DNA of 64,000 nt from the NCBI GenBank assembly GCA_947627445.1, contig CANQWA010000003.1, positions 26,541 to 90,540 of the forward strand. The letters run 5' to 3'. Below the pieces are notes generated by a model, which did not search any database, was not told the DNA's origin, and worked only from the letters and a program-made list of their open reading frames with translations. The translations under genes and the position numbers were made by a program. Below, one piece after another: positions 45,738-54,145 of the stretch; the stretch's first letter is position 1, and each line of letters begins with the position of its first letter. Source of the stretch: an uncultured Ruminococcus sp. (GTDB lineage Bacteria > Bacillota > Clostridia > Oscillospirales > Ruminococcaceae).

Positions 45738-45833
45738 GGCAAACCCGCACAAAAATGGTGCGGCAGATGCGCCGTCAGATTTTTCGGCAGATTGCGCAAA
45801 AATTTGGCAGGCATACTGACGTATGTCAAGTTT
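45738..45833. repeat. GGCAA-type repeat (R10), then a long-element remnant
   Basis: GGGCAAACCCGCACAAAAATGG...GCGCCGTCAGATTTTTCG repeats the first half of R7. It is followed by GGCAGATTGCGCAAAAATTTGGC, similar to the long-element core. The unit ends at the stop of the glucosaminidase gene. Confidence 0.65.
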
Positions 45834-47357
45834 TCACATCGCCAGGATTTGCGTCAAGATCCGCAGAATCGCATTGCCGTAGCCCGCACCTGCTGCCCAA
45901 CCCCGCCCCGTGGGATTTTCCTGCATGCCGAGCCACTCCACATAGGGCGCACAGCCCCGGACAACATACCCGAATCTGGGATCGATCTGCGCCTGGTTCA
46001 GGGGATCGGTGTTTGCGTACGCCTTCAGATGCTGTATTTGCGCACGGATGCCCAACTGGGGCGTGGCAAAGGAATTGCCCCGCATACCGTTGCTGGTGAC
46101 GCCCAGACCGCAGAAATTATTCTGATGCAGTGTCACCGCAGAACCCCGGAAGGCAAAGTTGCCGGTTTCCAGACAAGATTGGGCAAAGGCAATGTCTCCC
46201 CGGATGCCCTCCGCCTCTCCCTCTGAAAGATAATAGGGAATCATCTCGATAACGCTCTGGGGCACAGCAGGATTGACGGATCGGATATAGGCGGTCATCT
46301 GCTCTGCGGTCGCCTGAGATCTGCCGCAGAGAAACAGCCCGTTTTCGTCGCCGGATGAGCCCGTGCCATGCGTCGACCGTGTCAGTACGCCGTCCGCATC
46401 GGCAGAATATACCACACCGCCCACCTGAACCATGTCATTTTTCACCAGATGATACTGTTCGTCGAAATAATAGTACGAGCCCTCGATTTTTCGCAGCCCC
46501 AATACTGCCCGCATGGTACTGGGATGCAGGTAATAGGTATCGCCGTTTACCGTCAGCCAGCCGGTTTGCGCCGTGCCGTTCTCCGGCGAAAAATAATACC
46601 GCTCGCCGCCGTACAGCCGCCAGCCGGTGTACATACTCCCGTCTGTTTCAAAAAAATACCATGCACTGTCCAGCGAAACCATCCCGGCAGGCTTTTCCCC
46701 GGTTTCCGGGTAGAAGTAATACGGCTTATTCCGAATGGTCTGCCAGCCGGTCTGCTGCACGCCGTTCTCGTCAAAACGGTACCAGCCGTCTGTCAGTTCC
46801 ACATCTCCAGTCTCGACCTGACCGTCCTCCGCCGCATAATACAGATTCCCGTCCGAATATCGGAAATGCCCCGTCAGCATGGCACCGTAGCTGTCCGCCA
46901 GTACGAACCGATCCGGTTTGCAGATATGCCCGGTGCAAAGATACCCTGGCGTCAGCCTTCCCGTTTGCTTTCCGCTGCCCAGGGTGATGTAATACCAGTT
47001 GTCCTGCCAGAACAGCCAACCGGCTCTGAGCCTGCCGGTCTGGGGATCGTAATAATACCGCTTGCCCTCTATGGTCTGCCATTCGGTATACAAGACGCCA
47101 TCGGGAGAAAAGCGGTAAGGAAGCCCGCCGATCTCCTGTACGCCCGTCACAGGATCGCCGTTTGCATCACGATATCGAATCGTGCCGTCTGCGTCTATGT
47201 GCCATCCTGGCGATCGATCGAATTCTGTTTGGGTGACATCTGTTGCCGCCGGTATTTCCCCGGCAATCTCCGTCGATGCCGATGCGTGATCCCAGCCGAA
47301 GAACCACAAAACGCCGCACATGGCAGCCGCCGTGATCAGGTATTGGATCGCTTTCAA
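45834..47357 (-). CDS. Choline-binding-repeat cell-wall glucosaminidase (GH73 type)
   Basis: This is a 507-residue protein. A signal anchor (about residues 4-22) is followed by about ten cell-wall/choline-binding repeats (60-340, YYYDPQTGRLRAGW, YYFYPETGEKPAGM, YYFSPENGTAQTGW). The C-terminal glucosaminidase domain (about 360-505) has the catalytic Glu in AFAQSCLETGNF and the NNFCGLGV motif. It should cut peptidoglycan glycan strands at the surface. I start it at TTG 47357, seven bases after AGGAGG; the upstream in-frame ATG at 47390 lies before that ribosome site. Confidence 0.83.
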   Translation of the reverse strand: MKAIQYLITAAAMCGVLWFFGWDHASASTEIAGEIPAATDVTQTEFDRSPGWHIDADGTIRYRDANGDPVTGVQEIGGLPYRFSPDGVLYTEWQTIEGKRYYYDPQTGRLRAGWLFWQDNWYYITLGSGKQTGRLTPGYLCTGHICKPDRFVLADSYGAMLTGHFRYSDGNLYYAAEDGQVETGDVELTDGWYRFDENGVQQTGWQTIRNKPYYFYPETGEKPAGMVSLDSAWYFFETDGSMYTGWRLYGGERYYFSPENGTAQTGWLTVNGDTYYLHPSTMRAVLGLRKIEGSYYYFDEQYHLVKNDMVQVGGVVYSADADGVLTRSTHGTGSSGDENGLFLCGRSQATAEQMTAYIRSVNPAVPQSVIEMIPYYLSEGEAEGIRGDIAFAQSCLETGNFAFRGSAVTLHQNNFCGLGVTSNGMRGNSFATPQLGIRAQIQHLKAYANTDPLNQAQIDPRFGYVVRGCAPYVEWLGMQENPTGRGWAAGAGYGNAILRILTQILAM

Positions 47358-47393
47358 TGAGATTCCTCCTGTTCTGTCAGAATTTGTCATACG

Positions 47394-47460
47394 ACTCCTC
47401 CAAAACCCGATAGATCATCGAATTTTGGAGAAACGCCTGCTGTGCATCGCAGAGCAGACC
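47394..47460. repeat. Diverged TGACAC-family element (T3)
   Basis: CTCCTCCAAAACCCGATAG...ATTTTGGAGAAACGCCTGC is a degraded copy of 22211-22262. Confidence 0.7.
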
Positions 47461-47462
47461 CC

Positions 47463-47520
47463 GAGAAGTTCTTTCCTGAGAAGTTCTTTCCTGAGAAGTT
47501 CTTTCCTGAGAAGTTCCTTC
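47463..47520. repeat. 15-bp tandem repeat, four units
   Basis: GAGAAGTTCTTTCCT occurs three times exactly and a fourth time with changes. It lies in the leader region of the glucosaminidase gene. There are no spacers, so it is not a CRISPR array. Confidence 0.9.
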
Positions 47521-47687
47521 TATGATATCATATTTTCCGACAAAATGCAACCCATTTCCCGGATTGATTGTCAGAAATCCGAAAAAAGTCCGGGTTTCTC
47601 CAAAAAATTCGTCAGGTTGCCAAAAAAATTCAGAAAATTGCCCTGATTTTTCTGAAACACCAAAAGGCAAAAAAGCGCCTGTTTTAG

Positions 47688-47716
47688 TTGACATTTCGAC
47701 AAAAATCGGCTATAAT
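47688..47716 (+). promoter_or_regulatory. Consensus promoter of the HD/CmpB-like pair
   Basis: TTGACA, 17 bases, TATAAT. Confidence 0.88.
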
Positions 47717-47746
47717 GGAATGCAGAAACCCGTTTTCAGCACTTAA

Positions 47747-47804
47747 GGCAAACCCACACAAAGAGCGCCTGACGGCTTTGCCTTAGACAACACCGCACAA
47801 AGAG
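47747..47804. repeat. GGCAA-type repeat (R11) with a truncated second copy
   Basis: GGCAAACCCACACAAAG...GACGGCTTTGCC is followed by CAACACCGCACAAAGAG, the left half of another copy. Both lie in the leader of the HD gene. Confidence 0.75.
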
Positions 47805-47836
47805 AACAAGTTCAAGAAAAAGGAGCATGCATATAC

Positions 47837-48379
47837 ATGAAAGCAAAACGGATACCTCAGGCGGTTTCAGAAGAATTTCTGGCGCCGTACCTCAGTGACC
47901 GGGCTGTCTGTTCCATGGAAGAATACGTGCAGCACGGGTCAACGACAACCTTTCAGCATTGCTTATCCGTCATGCACACCAGCTGCGGACTGGCACAGCG
48001 GCTGCACCTGAAGATCAATTTTGAGAATCTGGCACTGGGTGCGCTGCTCCACGATTTTTACTTATACGACTGGCACGATGACTTTTACCGCCATCCGAAA
48101 AACGGCAGACCCCTCCATGGCTTTGCCCATCCATCCATTGCCTGTGAAAATGCCATGGTGCGGTTTCGGATCTCGCCGGAAGTCCAGCATATCATCCGCA
48201 CCCACATGTGGCCTCTCACCTGGCGGAACGTTCCTGCCTCCCGAGAGGCTGTGATCGTCTGCCTGGTGGACAAATTGGTTTCCACAGCGGAAGCAGCGAC
48301 GGGATTTTTCTGCGGGCTGCGCCATCTCTGGGGCAAAAACCGCCGCAGGATGCAGCCCAGCTTTCTGGAAAGGATGTGA
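47837..48379 (+). CDS. HD superfamily hydrolase
   Basis: This 180-residue protein has the HD metal-site pattern: TTTFQHCLSVMH, ALLHDFYLYDWH, HPSIACENA, HIIRTHMWPLT and CLVDKLVSTAE. It is a single small domain with a metal-dependent phosphohydrolase fold; the substrate is unknown. AAGGAG lies 11 bases before the ATG. It is 4 bases upstream of a CmpB-type membrane-protein gene, a pairing seen in clostridia as far as I recall. Confidence 0.82.
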   Translation: MKAKRIPQAVSEEFLAPYLSDRAVCSMEEYVQHGSTTTFQHCLSVMHTSCGLAQRLHLKINFENLALGALLHDFYLYDWHDDFYRHPKNGRPLHGFAHPSIACENAMVRFRISPEVQHIIRTHMWPLTWRNVPASREAVIVCLVDKLVSTAEAATGFFCGLRHLWGKNRRRMQPSFLERM

Positions 48380-48383
48380 TTCT

Positions 48384-48989
48384 ATGGCTGTGCGTTTCGC
48401 AGATTATGTCATGATTTTTTATGCCTATTCCCTGCTGGGATGGTGTATGGAAGTGATTTATATGGGCATTCGTGAAAAAAAACTGACCAACCGGGGATTT
48501 CTCTTAGGTCCGTTCTGTCCCATCTACGGCATCGGACTGTCTGTCATCACCATGCTGTTTCAGGATCGTCTGGAGCATTTTATCTACGTCTTTTTCTCCA
48601 TCATCCTGCTGTGCAGCCTGCTGGAATATCTGGTCAGCTACCTGCTGGAACGGATCTTTCACACCCGGTGGTGGGATTATCACGACATGCGGTTCAATCT
48701 CAGGGGACGCATCTGTCTGGAGACGATGCTGCCCTTCGGTGTGCTGGGGTCTATCGCCCTGTACCGGATCAATCCCCTTTTGATGCGATTTTTCCACCAC
48801 ATGCCCTCTGAGATCTCCAGTAAACTGATGGCAGGACTGGTGCTGATGACGCTGGCGGATGTGGTCGTTTCCGTCTCGTTGCTGTTTCATCTGACACTGC
48901 CCCAGGGCGAAGCAGATCATACCGCAGAAATCTCCCGGAGAGTGCGGCATGCGATTGAGAAACAATTAGAGCGTGTTCACATCAAATAA
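48384..48989 (+). CDS. CmpB-type putative ABC transporter permease (PF06541 family)
   Basis: This 201-residue protein has about five hydrophobic segments. The family start is clear: FYAYSLLGWCMEVIYMGIREKKLTNRGFLLGPFCPIYG, then LLEYLVSYLLERIFHTRWWDYHDMRFNLRGRICLE. The family is annotated as an ABC permease without evidence of transport. It pairs with the HD gene. Its last codons (GAGCGTGTTCAC) resemble a repeat end. Confidence 0.85.
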   Translation: MAVRFADYVMIFYAYSLLGWCMEVIYMGIREKKLTNRGFLLGPFCPIYGIGLSVITMLFQDRLEHFIYVFFSIILLCSLLEYLVSYLLERIFHTRWWDYHDMRFNLRGRICLETMLPFGVLGSIALYRINPLLMRFFHHMPSEISSKLMAGLVLMTLADVVVSVSLLFHLTLPQGEADHTAEISRRVRHAIEKQLERVHIK

Positions 48990-49017
48990 ACGTCCATAAA
49001 CGCCCGTTGTATCACCA

Positions 49018-49050
49018 GGCAACCCCGCACAAAGATGGTGCGGGGTTGCC
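49018..49050. repeat. Perfect GGCAA-type hairpin (R12)
   Basis: GGCAACCCCGCAC and GTGCGGGGTTGCC pair perfectly around AAAGATG. Confidence 0.9.
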
Positions 49051-49062
49051 GAAAGAAACAAA

Positions 49063-49101
49063 AAGAACCTGTTCTGCTTTTGCCTCGCAGAACAGGTTCT
49101 T
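49063..49101. terminator. Bidirectional terminator
   Basis: AAGAACCTGTTCTGC pairs with GCAGAACAGGTTCTT. It lies between convergent genes and just reaches the MBL gene stop codon. Confidence 0.7.
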
Positions 49102-49825
49102 ATGGTTTTGTCTTCTCGATCCGCCGCTGAAACCATGTCAGCAGATCCTGCTTGGACATCGCTTTTTGATGCGCCGGCTGCCCGAAGGAAAAATCCAGGG
49201 GCTCTAACGCCTCCATCAACCCTTGCAGTTTGTCCGGATGTTCTGTCCAGACGTCGTCTTTCAGTTCCTGATACACCGCATCTCCCAGAAATACCATGCG
49301 CTCCTCCGGCACATAGACGATAACGCTGTCCCGGGAATGGGGGCTTGGCACATGGATCAGATGACAGGTACAGCCGCCCAGATCCAAGGTCATCTGCCCG
49401 GAAAAAATGACCGCCGGCAGCATGACACGGATCTGCTCCGGCTCGGGGAAATGCCATCGAATCCTCGGCGCACAGACAGACGGAAGAGCCCCCTTCCGGA
49501 TATTCTTTTCCATCTCCTCCGGCGTCCAGCTCCATGCAGCCACCATCCGGAGGGACTGGTATGTCTCCGCACAGGCAATGGCAGGAATGTCCAGTGCGCT
49601 CATGCCGAAGCAATGGTCCCAGTGAGAATGCGTCAGCACGGCAAAATGGGGCAGGGGGAATTTCGCAGACAGCAAAGCCTTCTGATATGCCTGTACATGG
49701 GCAGGGTCGTTGCCGCCGTCCACCATGAGGGAAAAGTTTTCACCTCGGATATAGCCCAGAGACGGACGATCCTGCTCCTGGGAAAAGGGCAGATGCCAGA
49801 CCCGGGGAGTCAGTTGTTCCAACAT
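49100..49825 (-). CDS. Metallo-beta-lactamase fold hydrolase
   Basis: This 241-residue protein has the MBL metal motif THSHWDH (near residue 65) and further ligands in SPHSRDS and FLGDAVY. It could be a glyoxalase II-like, sulfur or nucleotide hydrolase; the substrate is unknown, and nothing suggests antibiotic hydrolysis. ATG 49825 follows AGGAGG. It lies 16 bases after the YdcF-like gene, in the same operon. Confidence 0.85.
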   Translation of the reverse strand: MLEQLTPRVWHLPFSQEQDRPSLGYIRGENFSLMVDGGNDPAHVQAYQKALLSAKFPLPHFAVLTHSHWDHCFGMSALDIPAIACAETYQSLRMVAAWSWTPEEMEKNIRKGALPSVCAPRIRWHFPEPEQIRVMLPAVIFSGQMTLDLGGCTCHLIHVPSPHSRDSVIVYVPEERMVFLGDAVYQELKDDVWTEHPDKLQGLMEALEPLDFSFGQPAHQKAMSKQDLLTWFQRRIEKTKP

Positions 49826-49841
49826 CAGCAGTTTCCTCCTA

Positions 49842-50606
49842 TTAACCGTGTCCCAGCACCAGCAATTGAAACAGTGCCATCCACTCACGCACCCAATAGG
49901 TGGGGACAAAAAGCGGTCTGGTATGCGCCGAATAGGCAGAGGCATGCAGTCCCTCCTGCTCTGCCAGCAGGCTGGCACGGTATTCGTGAAATCCGTCTGT
50001 CACGATGACAATATCCGTTCCCAGATCATGCTGTGCCAGAATTTCTGCGGCAAAACGCAGATTCTCCTGGGTATCCTTCGACTGATCCTCCACATAAATG
50101 CGATGGGCGTCAATGCCGTTTTCGACAAGCCATGTTTTCATGGCTTGTCCCTCCGGAATATCCTCTCCGGCACCCTGTCCGCCGGTGACCACACAAAAAA
50201 CCGCCGGGTTGGCGTCCAAATATTCCTTTGCGGCATTCAGGCGGCGTGTCAGCATCAGACTGGGAACAGTTCCCCGCACCTTACATCCCAGCACCACCAC
50301 CGTCTGTGGAGATGCCGGCTGAGAGCGGATGGTGCGCACCATCTGCACCGACATCACCGTACAAAATGTCAGCCCGGCAGCAACGCAGACGCTCACCGCA
50401 GAAAGCCCGATCTTGCCGGGAATGCTTTGCCAGATGCGGCTGATGATGCCAGCAAAATGCTTGGGGAAAACTGTCACCCAAAGCAGAAACAGACAAACCA
50501 GAATGCCGCAGAGATTTCCTGGGTTGCAGATACGCTTCAAAATGGGGGCTGTAAAAAAAAACAGCAGGGTACATTCGGGGATCAGCAGCAGATAACGAGA
50601 ACGCAT
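49842..50606 (-). CDS. YdcF/SanA-like DUF218 membrane protein
   Basis: This 254-residue protein has three N-terminal membrane segments (about residues 5-22, 33-50, 66-88) and a DUF218 domain (100-245: VVVLGCKVRGTVPSLMLTRRLNAA, VVTGGQG, EDQSKDTQENLRFA, IVTDGFHEYRA). DUF218 proteins are linked to envelope barrier function and peptidoglycan or lipid precursors; the reaction is unknown. ATG 50606 follows AAGGAA. Its promoter lies beyond R13. Confidence 0.85.
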   Translation of the reverse strand: MRSRYLLLIPECTLLFFFTAPILKRICNPGNLCGILVCLFLLWVTVFPKHFAGIISRIWQSIPGKIGLSAVSVCVAAGLTFCTVMSVQMVRTIRSQPASPQTVVVLGCKVRGTVPSLMLTRRLNAAKEYLDANPAVFCVVTGGQGAGEDIPEGQAMKTWLVENGIDAHRIYVEDQSKDTQENLRFAAEILAQHDLGTDIVIVTDGFHEYRASLLAEQEGLHASAYSAHTRPLFVPTYWVREWMALFQLLVLGHG

Positions 50607-50732
50607 AGAATTCCTTCTTTTCACGGGGAGATAACCCGTCCGCACAGGAAATGGGGACAGGTTTTCCGCCTGTATTTGACCATTTGTTCCAACTGGTGAA
50701 AAAGAGCACGCCATCATGGGCTGCTCTTTCTC

Positions 50733-50832
50733 AGAACTTGTGTGCATCCTGTGTGCATCAGAAATTTGTTTGGATTTTCGAGCACAAATTTGCCGAAAAG
50801 ACAAGCATAGATGCTGATGCACACAGGTTCTT
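50733..50832. repeat. Long-element fragment, copy E
   Basis: The terminal inverted repeats are AGAACTTGTGTGCATC and GATGCACACAGGTTCT. The core CACAAATTTGCCGAAAAGACA matches copies A-C. It lies in the leader of the YdcF-like gene. Confidence 0.75.
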
Positions 50833-50834
50833 AT

Positions 50835-50867
50835 GGCAAACCCGCACAAAGATGGTGCGGTGTTGCC
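50835..50867. repeat. GGCAA-type hairpin (R13) at a start site
   Basis: GGCAAACCCGCACAAAG...GTGCGGTGTTGCC. Its right end lies six bases from the -10 box, so the mRNA would begin with this hairpin. Confidence 0.85.
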
Positions 50868-50873
50868 TTATTT

Positions 50874-50902
50874 ATTATACACAATGATATGAACCTTGTC
50901 AA
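50874..50902 (-). promoter_or_regulatory. Promoter of the YdcF-like/MBL operon
   Basis: The minus strand has TTGACA, 17 bases, then TATAAT. Confidence 0.85.
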
Positions 50903-50922
50903 GAAAGTCCAAGGAAATTTCT

Positions 50923-51807
50923 TCAGGCAGCCGTGTACACCCACAAGTTTTTCACCTGATCGGCAATGGTCTCATACTCCCACAGCTTTTCACTGCGTTC
51001 CGGACTGTTGGGGTCATTCACACGGATTTTTCCATTCTCCGTCCCCACCAACAGGATGAAATGCCCATGGGCGGTAAAATCCCCGGGGCCCATACTGCAA
51101 ATGATCGGATGCCCCTGTTCCAGTTGATCCAAGATCGTTCCCTGATCTAAGGAAAGCACTTCTCCGGTGACGCCAAACTGGGCTGCGCCCTCTGTAAAAA
51201 AACTCCAGCTGGTTCCCACGCCGGCTTCGTAATAGCCGCCTTCCGCCGCAGCCGCAGCGGTTTGATCCGGGGTAATGTGCTCGTCACGGGTCAGTGCAAA
51301 GGCTGCCATTGCCATACAAGTCGGTCCGCAGCCAGAAAGTCCGATGTTGTCATCTCCGAAGGGCACATAACCCCATCGTGCATCCCACTGCAAAAACAGA
51401 GGAAACGCTTCCTTGCACTCCGACTTGGTCAATCCCCCCGTCACACTGCCGTCTGCTTGGGGATAGCCCTTGACAAAATCCAGCATACTGGGATTGTTGC
51501 ACAGGGCATTCAGCATGGCGTCGGGATAATCCTCGGGATGTTTGGCAACTGCTTGAAATTCCGGGTACGCCTCCGCCAGCTCCGTGAGCCGTGCAGAGCG
51601 TTCTTCGGCGGTGTATTCTCTGGGCGTTTCCACGGGATAGCCCGTGGTTTTTTCGCCCAAAAGCCTTTGGATCTGATGGCATCCGGCAACACACCCTGTA
51701 ATGATACCGCCCAGAATCAGCAACAGAAGAATCAGGGCAACGATCCGGCGCAGGCGGTAATTGGGTCTGCGGCGGGGTCTGGTCGGATAGTTTGTGGTTT
51801 GCGGCAT
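50923..51807 (-). CDS. Membrane-anchored C39-type cysteine peptidase
   Basis: This 294-residue protein has an Arg-rich N-terminus, one membrane segment (about residues 21-43) and an extracytoplasmic C39_2-like domain (about 135-290). The catalytic Cys is in SGCGPTCMAM, His in AHGHFILLVG and Asp in VNDPNS. Such proteins may act on wall or secreted peptides; no bacteriocin gene is nearby. GGAGGG precedes the ATG. It lies 38 bases after the permease gene and may be read with it, although an AGGACGTGTTGACACGCCCT palindrome separates them. Confidence 0.82.
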   Translation of the reverse strand: MPQTTNYPTRPRRRPNYRLRRIVALILLLLILGGIITGCVAGCHQIQRLLGEKTTGYPVETPREYTAEERSARLTELAEAYPEFQAVAKHPEDYPDAMLNALCNNPSMLDFVKGYPQADGSVTGGLTKSECKEAFPLFLQWDARWGYVPFGDDNIGLSGCGPTCMAMAAFALTRDEHITPDQTAAAAAEGGYYEAGVGTSWSFFTEGAAQFGVTGEVLSLDQGTILDQLEQGHPIICSMGPGDFTAHGHFILLVGTENGKIRVNDPNSPERSEKLWEYETIADQVKNLWVYTAA

Positions 51808-51827
51808 AGATCTGCCCTCCCTCTTTT

Positions 51828-51847
51828 AGGACGTGTTGACACGCCCT
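51828..51847. repeat. Element-end palindrome
   Basis: AGGACGTGTTGACACGCCCT is a near-perfect palindrome made of two GGCGTGTTGACAC-type ends. It overlaps the permease stop codon. Confidence 0.7.
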
Positions 51848-53984
51848 AGAAATTCTCACCATCTTCACGATAATAGTCGAAGGTCAAATGCTGGAGAAGG
51901 TAGGCATCCTCGCTGACGGCACTGTCCAGCGCCACCGTCAGAGTAATGGATTCCCCGATATAATCCTTGGGATACAGGTGGATAATCGCCCATGTACCGT
52001 CCTGGCGGATGGGTTCATCCAGAATGTAATCCTTCAGATGGGCATAGATTTCTGCGGGATTCATCGAATCATAGCAATAGGCATTGTATGAACCAGAGTC
52101 TGTTTTTCCCGTGATGTCAACAGACATATCGTCATAGTGCCCGCTGCTGACAAGCTCGCTCAGTTTGTCTGCTGTCTCCTTGTTGAGGTTGTAAACCATC
52201 TCACGGAGCAGCTTGTTTGTCTCCGGCATCAGATCCGAGAAAATGGGGAGATCTATGTTGCAGATATGTCCACGGTACCGGAACTGATAGGTCAGCGAGT
52301 TTGCCGCGGGATCGCTGTACTTCTTCTCCTGAAGCGCCTCCAGAGACGCCTGGTTCATCTCGTCCAAGTAGCTGTCAAACAATTCCTTGCCCTTTTCGCC
52401 GTCCAGCCTGGATCCCCATGCATACGCATAAATGGTATTCTCAATGGGCTCAGGCAAATCTTTCCATACTTTGGTATATGCCGGTTCTTTTGCCAGTGCG
52501 GCGGTGATCTTCGTTACATCCTCTTGCGGGATGAAAATATCCCGGTACAAGGTTTTGCTGTCGGTACGAATGCTCACCGTATAGCTTGTGTATGCTGGGA
52601 TGTCCCCAGAAGAGTACTCCTGATACTTATTCCAATAGGCTTCATGGCTGTCCTTCCATGTCTGGATATTTTCATCCAAATTATCGGATATGAGAGCTGC
52701 GATGGCAGGGTCACGGATGGCAATGCTGCTGCACCTGTAATCCACATAGCGATAATAATCCAGCCAATCATCGATGGAACTCGGGTCATAATCAGCTCCG
52801 AACGAGACGCTTTGGATCTCACTTGCCGCCGGACAATCGTTGGTGATCTGGTCGGCAGCCATGCGCATCCCCAGTATAGCGGCAATGTTCAGTACCAGTA
52901 CCACGCCCAGACCCGGCAGAGAGGTCAGCAGATTTTTCCATTTTCTGGTGGTAATCAGTTCATAGATCACATAGATCAATATGCCGATGAGATAAGCGAC
53001 AAAGTACACGAAATATTCCGAAACACCCATGGATGTATCTATGAGATCGTTTATCAGAAATCCGGTGACGATCAGACAATAGGACATGGTAACAAGGATC
53101 CGGTATACATGCTGATGCATTCTGCTGGGGGCAGACTGTCCGGCTGCTTCACTCCGGCGGCGGCAGAACAGCCATGCACCGATACCCAGATAGATCAGAG
53201 ACAGCAGCAGCGTATAGACCGCCGCCTGCCATCGCAGACTCAGAATCTCCTCGATAGAAGTGATAGAAGCGTCGTCAAAATCCATGACGGCAAAACATAC
53301 AGAAATCAACAGGTTGTTGGCGTTGCTGAAAAATCCCTCTCCGGCAGGAACGTCTGCCACAAAGGGCAGCGAGGACAGGGTCGCCGACTTCAAAAAAGTA
53401 GCCAGAACCCGGGGCAGGAACAGCAGAATGCCTGAAAGCAGAACGTTGGTGAATATGGTACCGCTCAGGCTGATGGCGATCAGCATACCGCTGACGATCT
53501 GTAAACAGATCAGAAACAGCACAACACTATAGTTCAGTACCGATGGCATGGTCAGAATGACATATTTCCGGGCGAACAGACAAGAGAGCACCGACAGTCC
53601 GGAGCTGACGGCAATGATCAGGAATGTCCAGAAGATCACGGCGGCAGCATAGCTGAGATACAGAGAAATTCTCTTATGCGGCAGCGCATGATACAGATCG
53701 CTGGCTGCACGGGTGTCCAAAAAATGAAATCCCACCAGAGTCATCAGCGGTGCTGCCAGCAGCACGATCATCAAAACAGGATGGATCTCCCATGCCTCTG
53801 CGGCAAATGCCGTCGTCACAACTCCCGCCGTATTCGCTTCACTGGCACTTTCGATACAGATCCCGATGGGGACAAGAACCGCACCCAGCACGGCAATCAC
53901 CAGTGCCAGAATGCCGATCATCCGGGTCTGGCGCAGGCCTTCTCGGAACAGTCCCGGAGAAAAGATGGATTTCGTGTGATTCAT
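51846..53984 (-). CDS. ABC-2-type transporter permease, large form
   Basis: This 712-residue protein has about eleven membrane segments in residues 20-395 and a 300-residue C-terminal extracytoplasmic part. It is the membrane partner of the upstream ATPase and should export, or sense, a small molecule or peptide. The layout (GntR, ATPase, large permease) is common in clostridia and resembles Ytr-type systems. ATG 53984 overlaps the stop of the preceding tiny gene, and AGGAGG lies 10 bases upstream. The substrate is unknown. Confidence 0.82.
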   Translation of the reverse strand: MNHTKSIFSPGLFREGLRQTRMIGILALVIAVLGAVLVPIGICIESASEANTAGVVTTAFAAEAWEIHPVLMIVLLAAPLMTLVGFHFLDTRAASDLYHALPHKRISLYLSYAAAVIFWTFLIIAVSSGLSVLSCLFARKYVILTMPSVLNYSVVLFLICLQIVSGMLIAISLSGTIFTNVLLSGILLFLPRVLATFLKSATLSSLPFVADVPAGEGFFSNANNLLISVCFAVMDFDDASITSIEEILSLRWQAAVYTLLLSLIYLGIGAWLFCRRRSEAAGQSAPSRMHQHVYRILVTMSYCLIVTGFLINDLIDTSMGVSEYFVYFVAYLIGILIYVIYELITTRKWKNLLTSLPGLGVVLVLNIAAILGMRMAADQITNDCPAASEIQSVSFGADYDPSSIDDWLDYYRYVDYRCSSIAIRDPAIAALISDNLDENIQTWKDSHEAYWNKYQEYSSGDIPAYTSYTVSIRTDSKTLYRDIFIPQEDVTKITAALAKEPAYTKVWKDLPEPIENTIYAYAWGSRLDGEKGKELFDSYLDEMNQASLEALQEKKYSDPAANSLTYQFRYRGHICNIDLPIFSDLMPETNKLLREMVYNLNKETADKLSELVSSGHYDDMSVDITGKTDSGSYNAYCYDSMNPAEIYAHLKDYILDEPIRQDGTWAIIHLYPKDYIGESITLTVALDSAVSEDAYLLQHLTFDYYREDGENF

Positions 53985-54145
53985 CTGATAAAACCTCCTC
54001 TTGCATGACAATAGGCAACGGCACACACCGCACCAAGTCCCAGTACCAGAAGCAGCAGAAACAGATTCGTCAGCAATTGGCGGCGCAATGCCCGCTTCTG
54101 GTTTCGTTCTACTCGTGTATGGATCATCGGCTCACTTCTTTGCAT
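53981..54145 (-). CDS. 54-residue single-pass membrane protein
   Basis: This small gene is easily missed. It has AGGAGG nine bases before ATG 54145, overlaps the ATPase gene by 14 bases, and its stop overlaps the permease start (ATGA). The product is basic at the N-terminus (about residues 12-24), then has one membrane helix of about 20 residues (LLTNLFLLLLVLGLGAVCAV). The tight coupling suggests a small subunit of the ABC transporter. I do not recognise the family. Confidence 0.75.
   Translation of the reverse strand: MQRSEPMIHTRVERNQKRALRRQLLTNLFLLLLVLGLGAVCAVAYCHARGGFIR

Noticed and set aside
47463..47520. CRISPR array
   Set aside because: The units are contiguous without spacers and no cas gene is present.
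50923..51807. Bacteriocin-processing C39 transporter
   Set aside because: The peptidase domain is anchored by one helix and has no ABC transporter domains of its own; no bacteriocin precursor is seen nearby.
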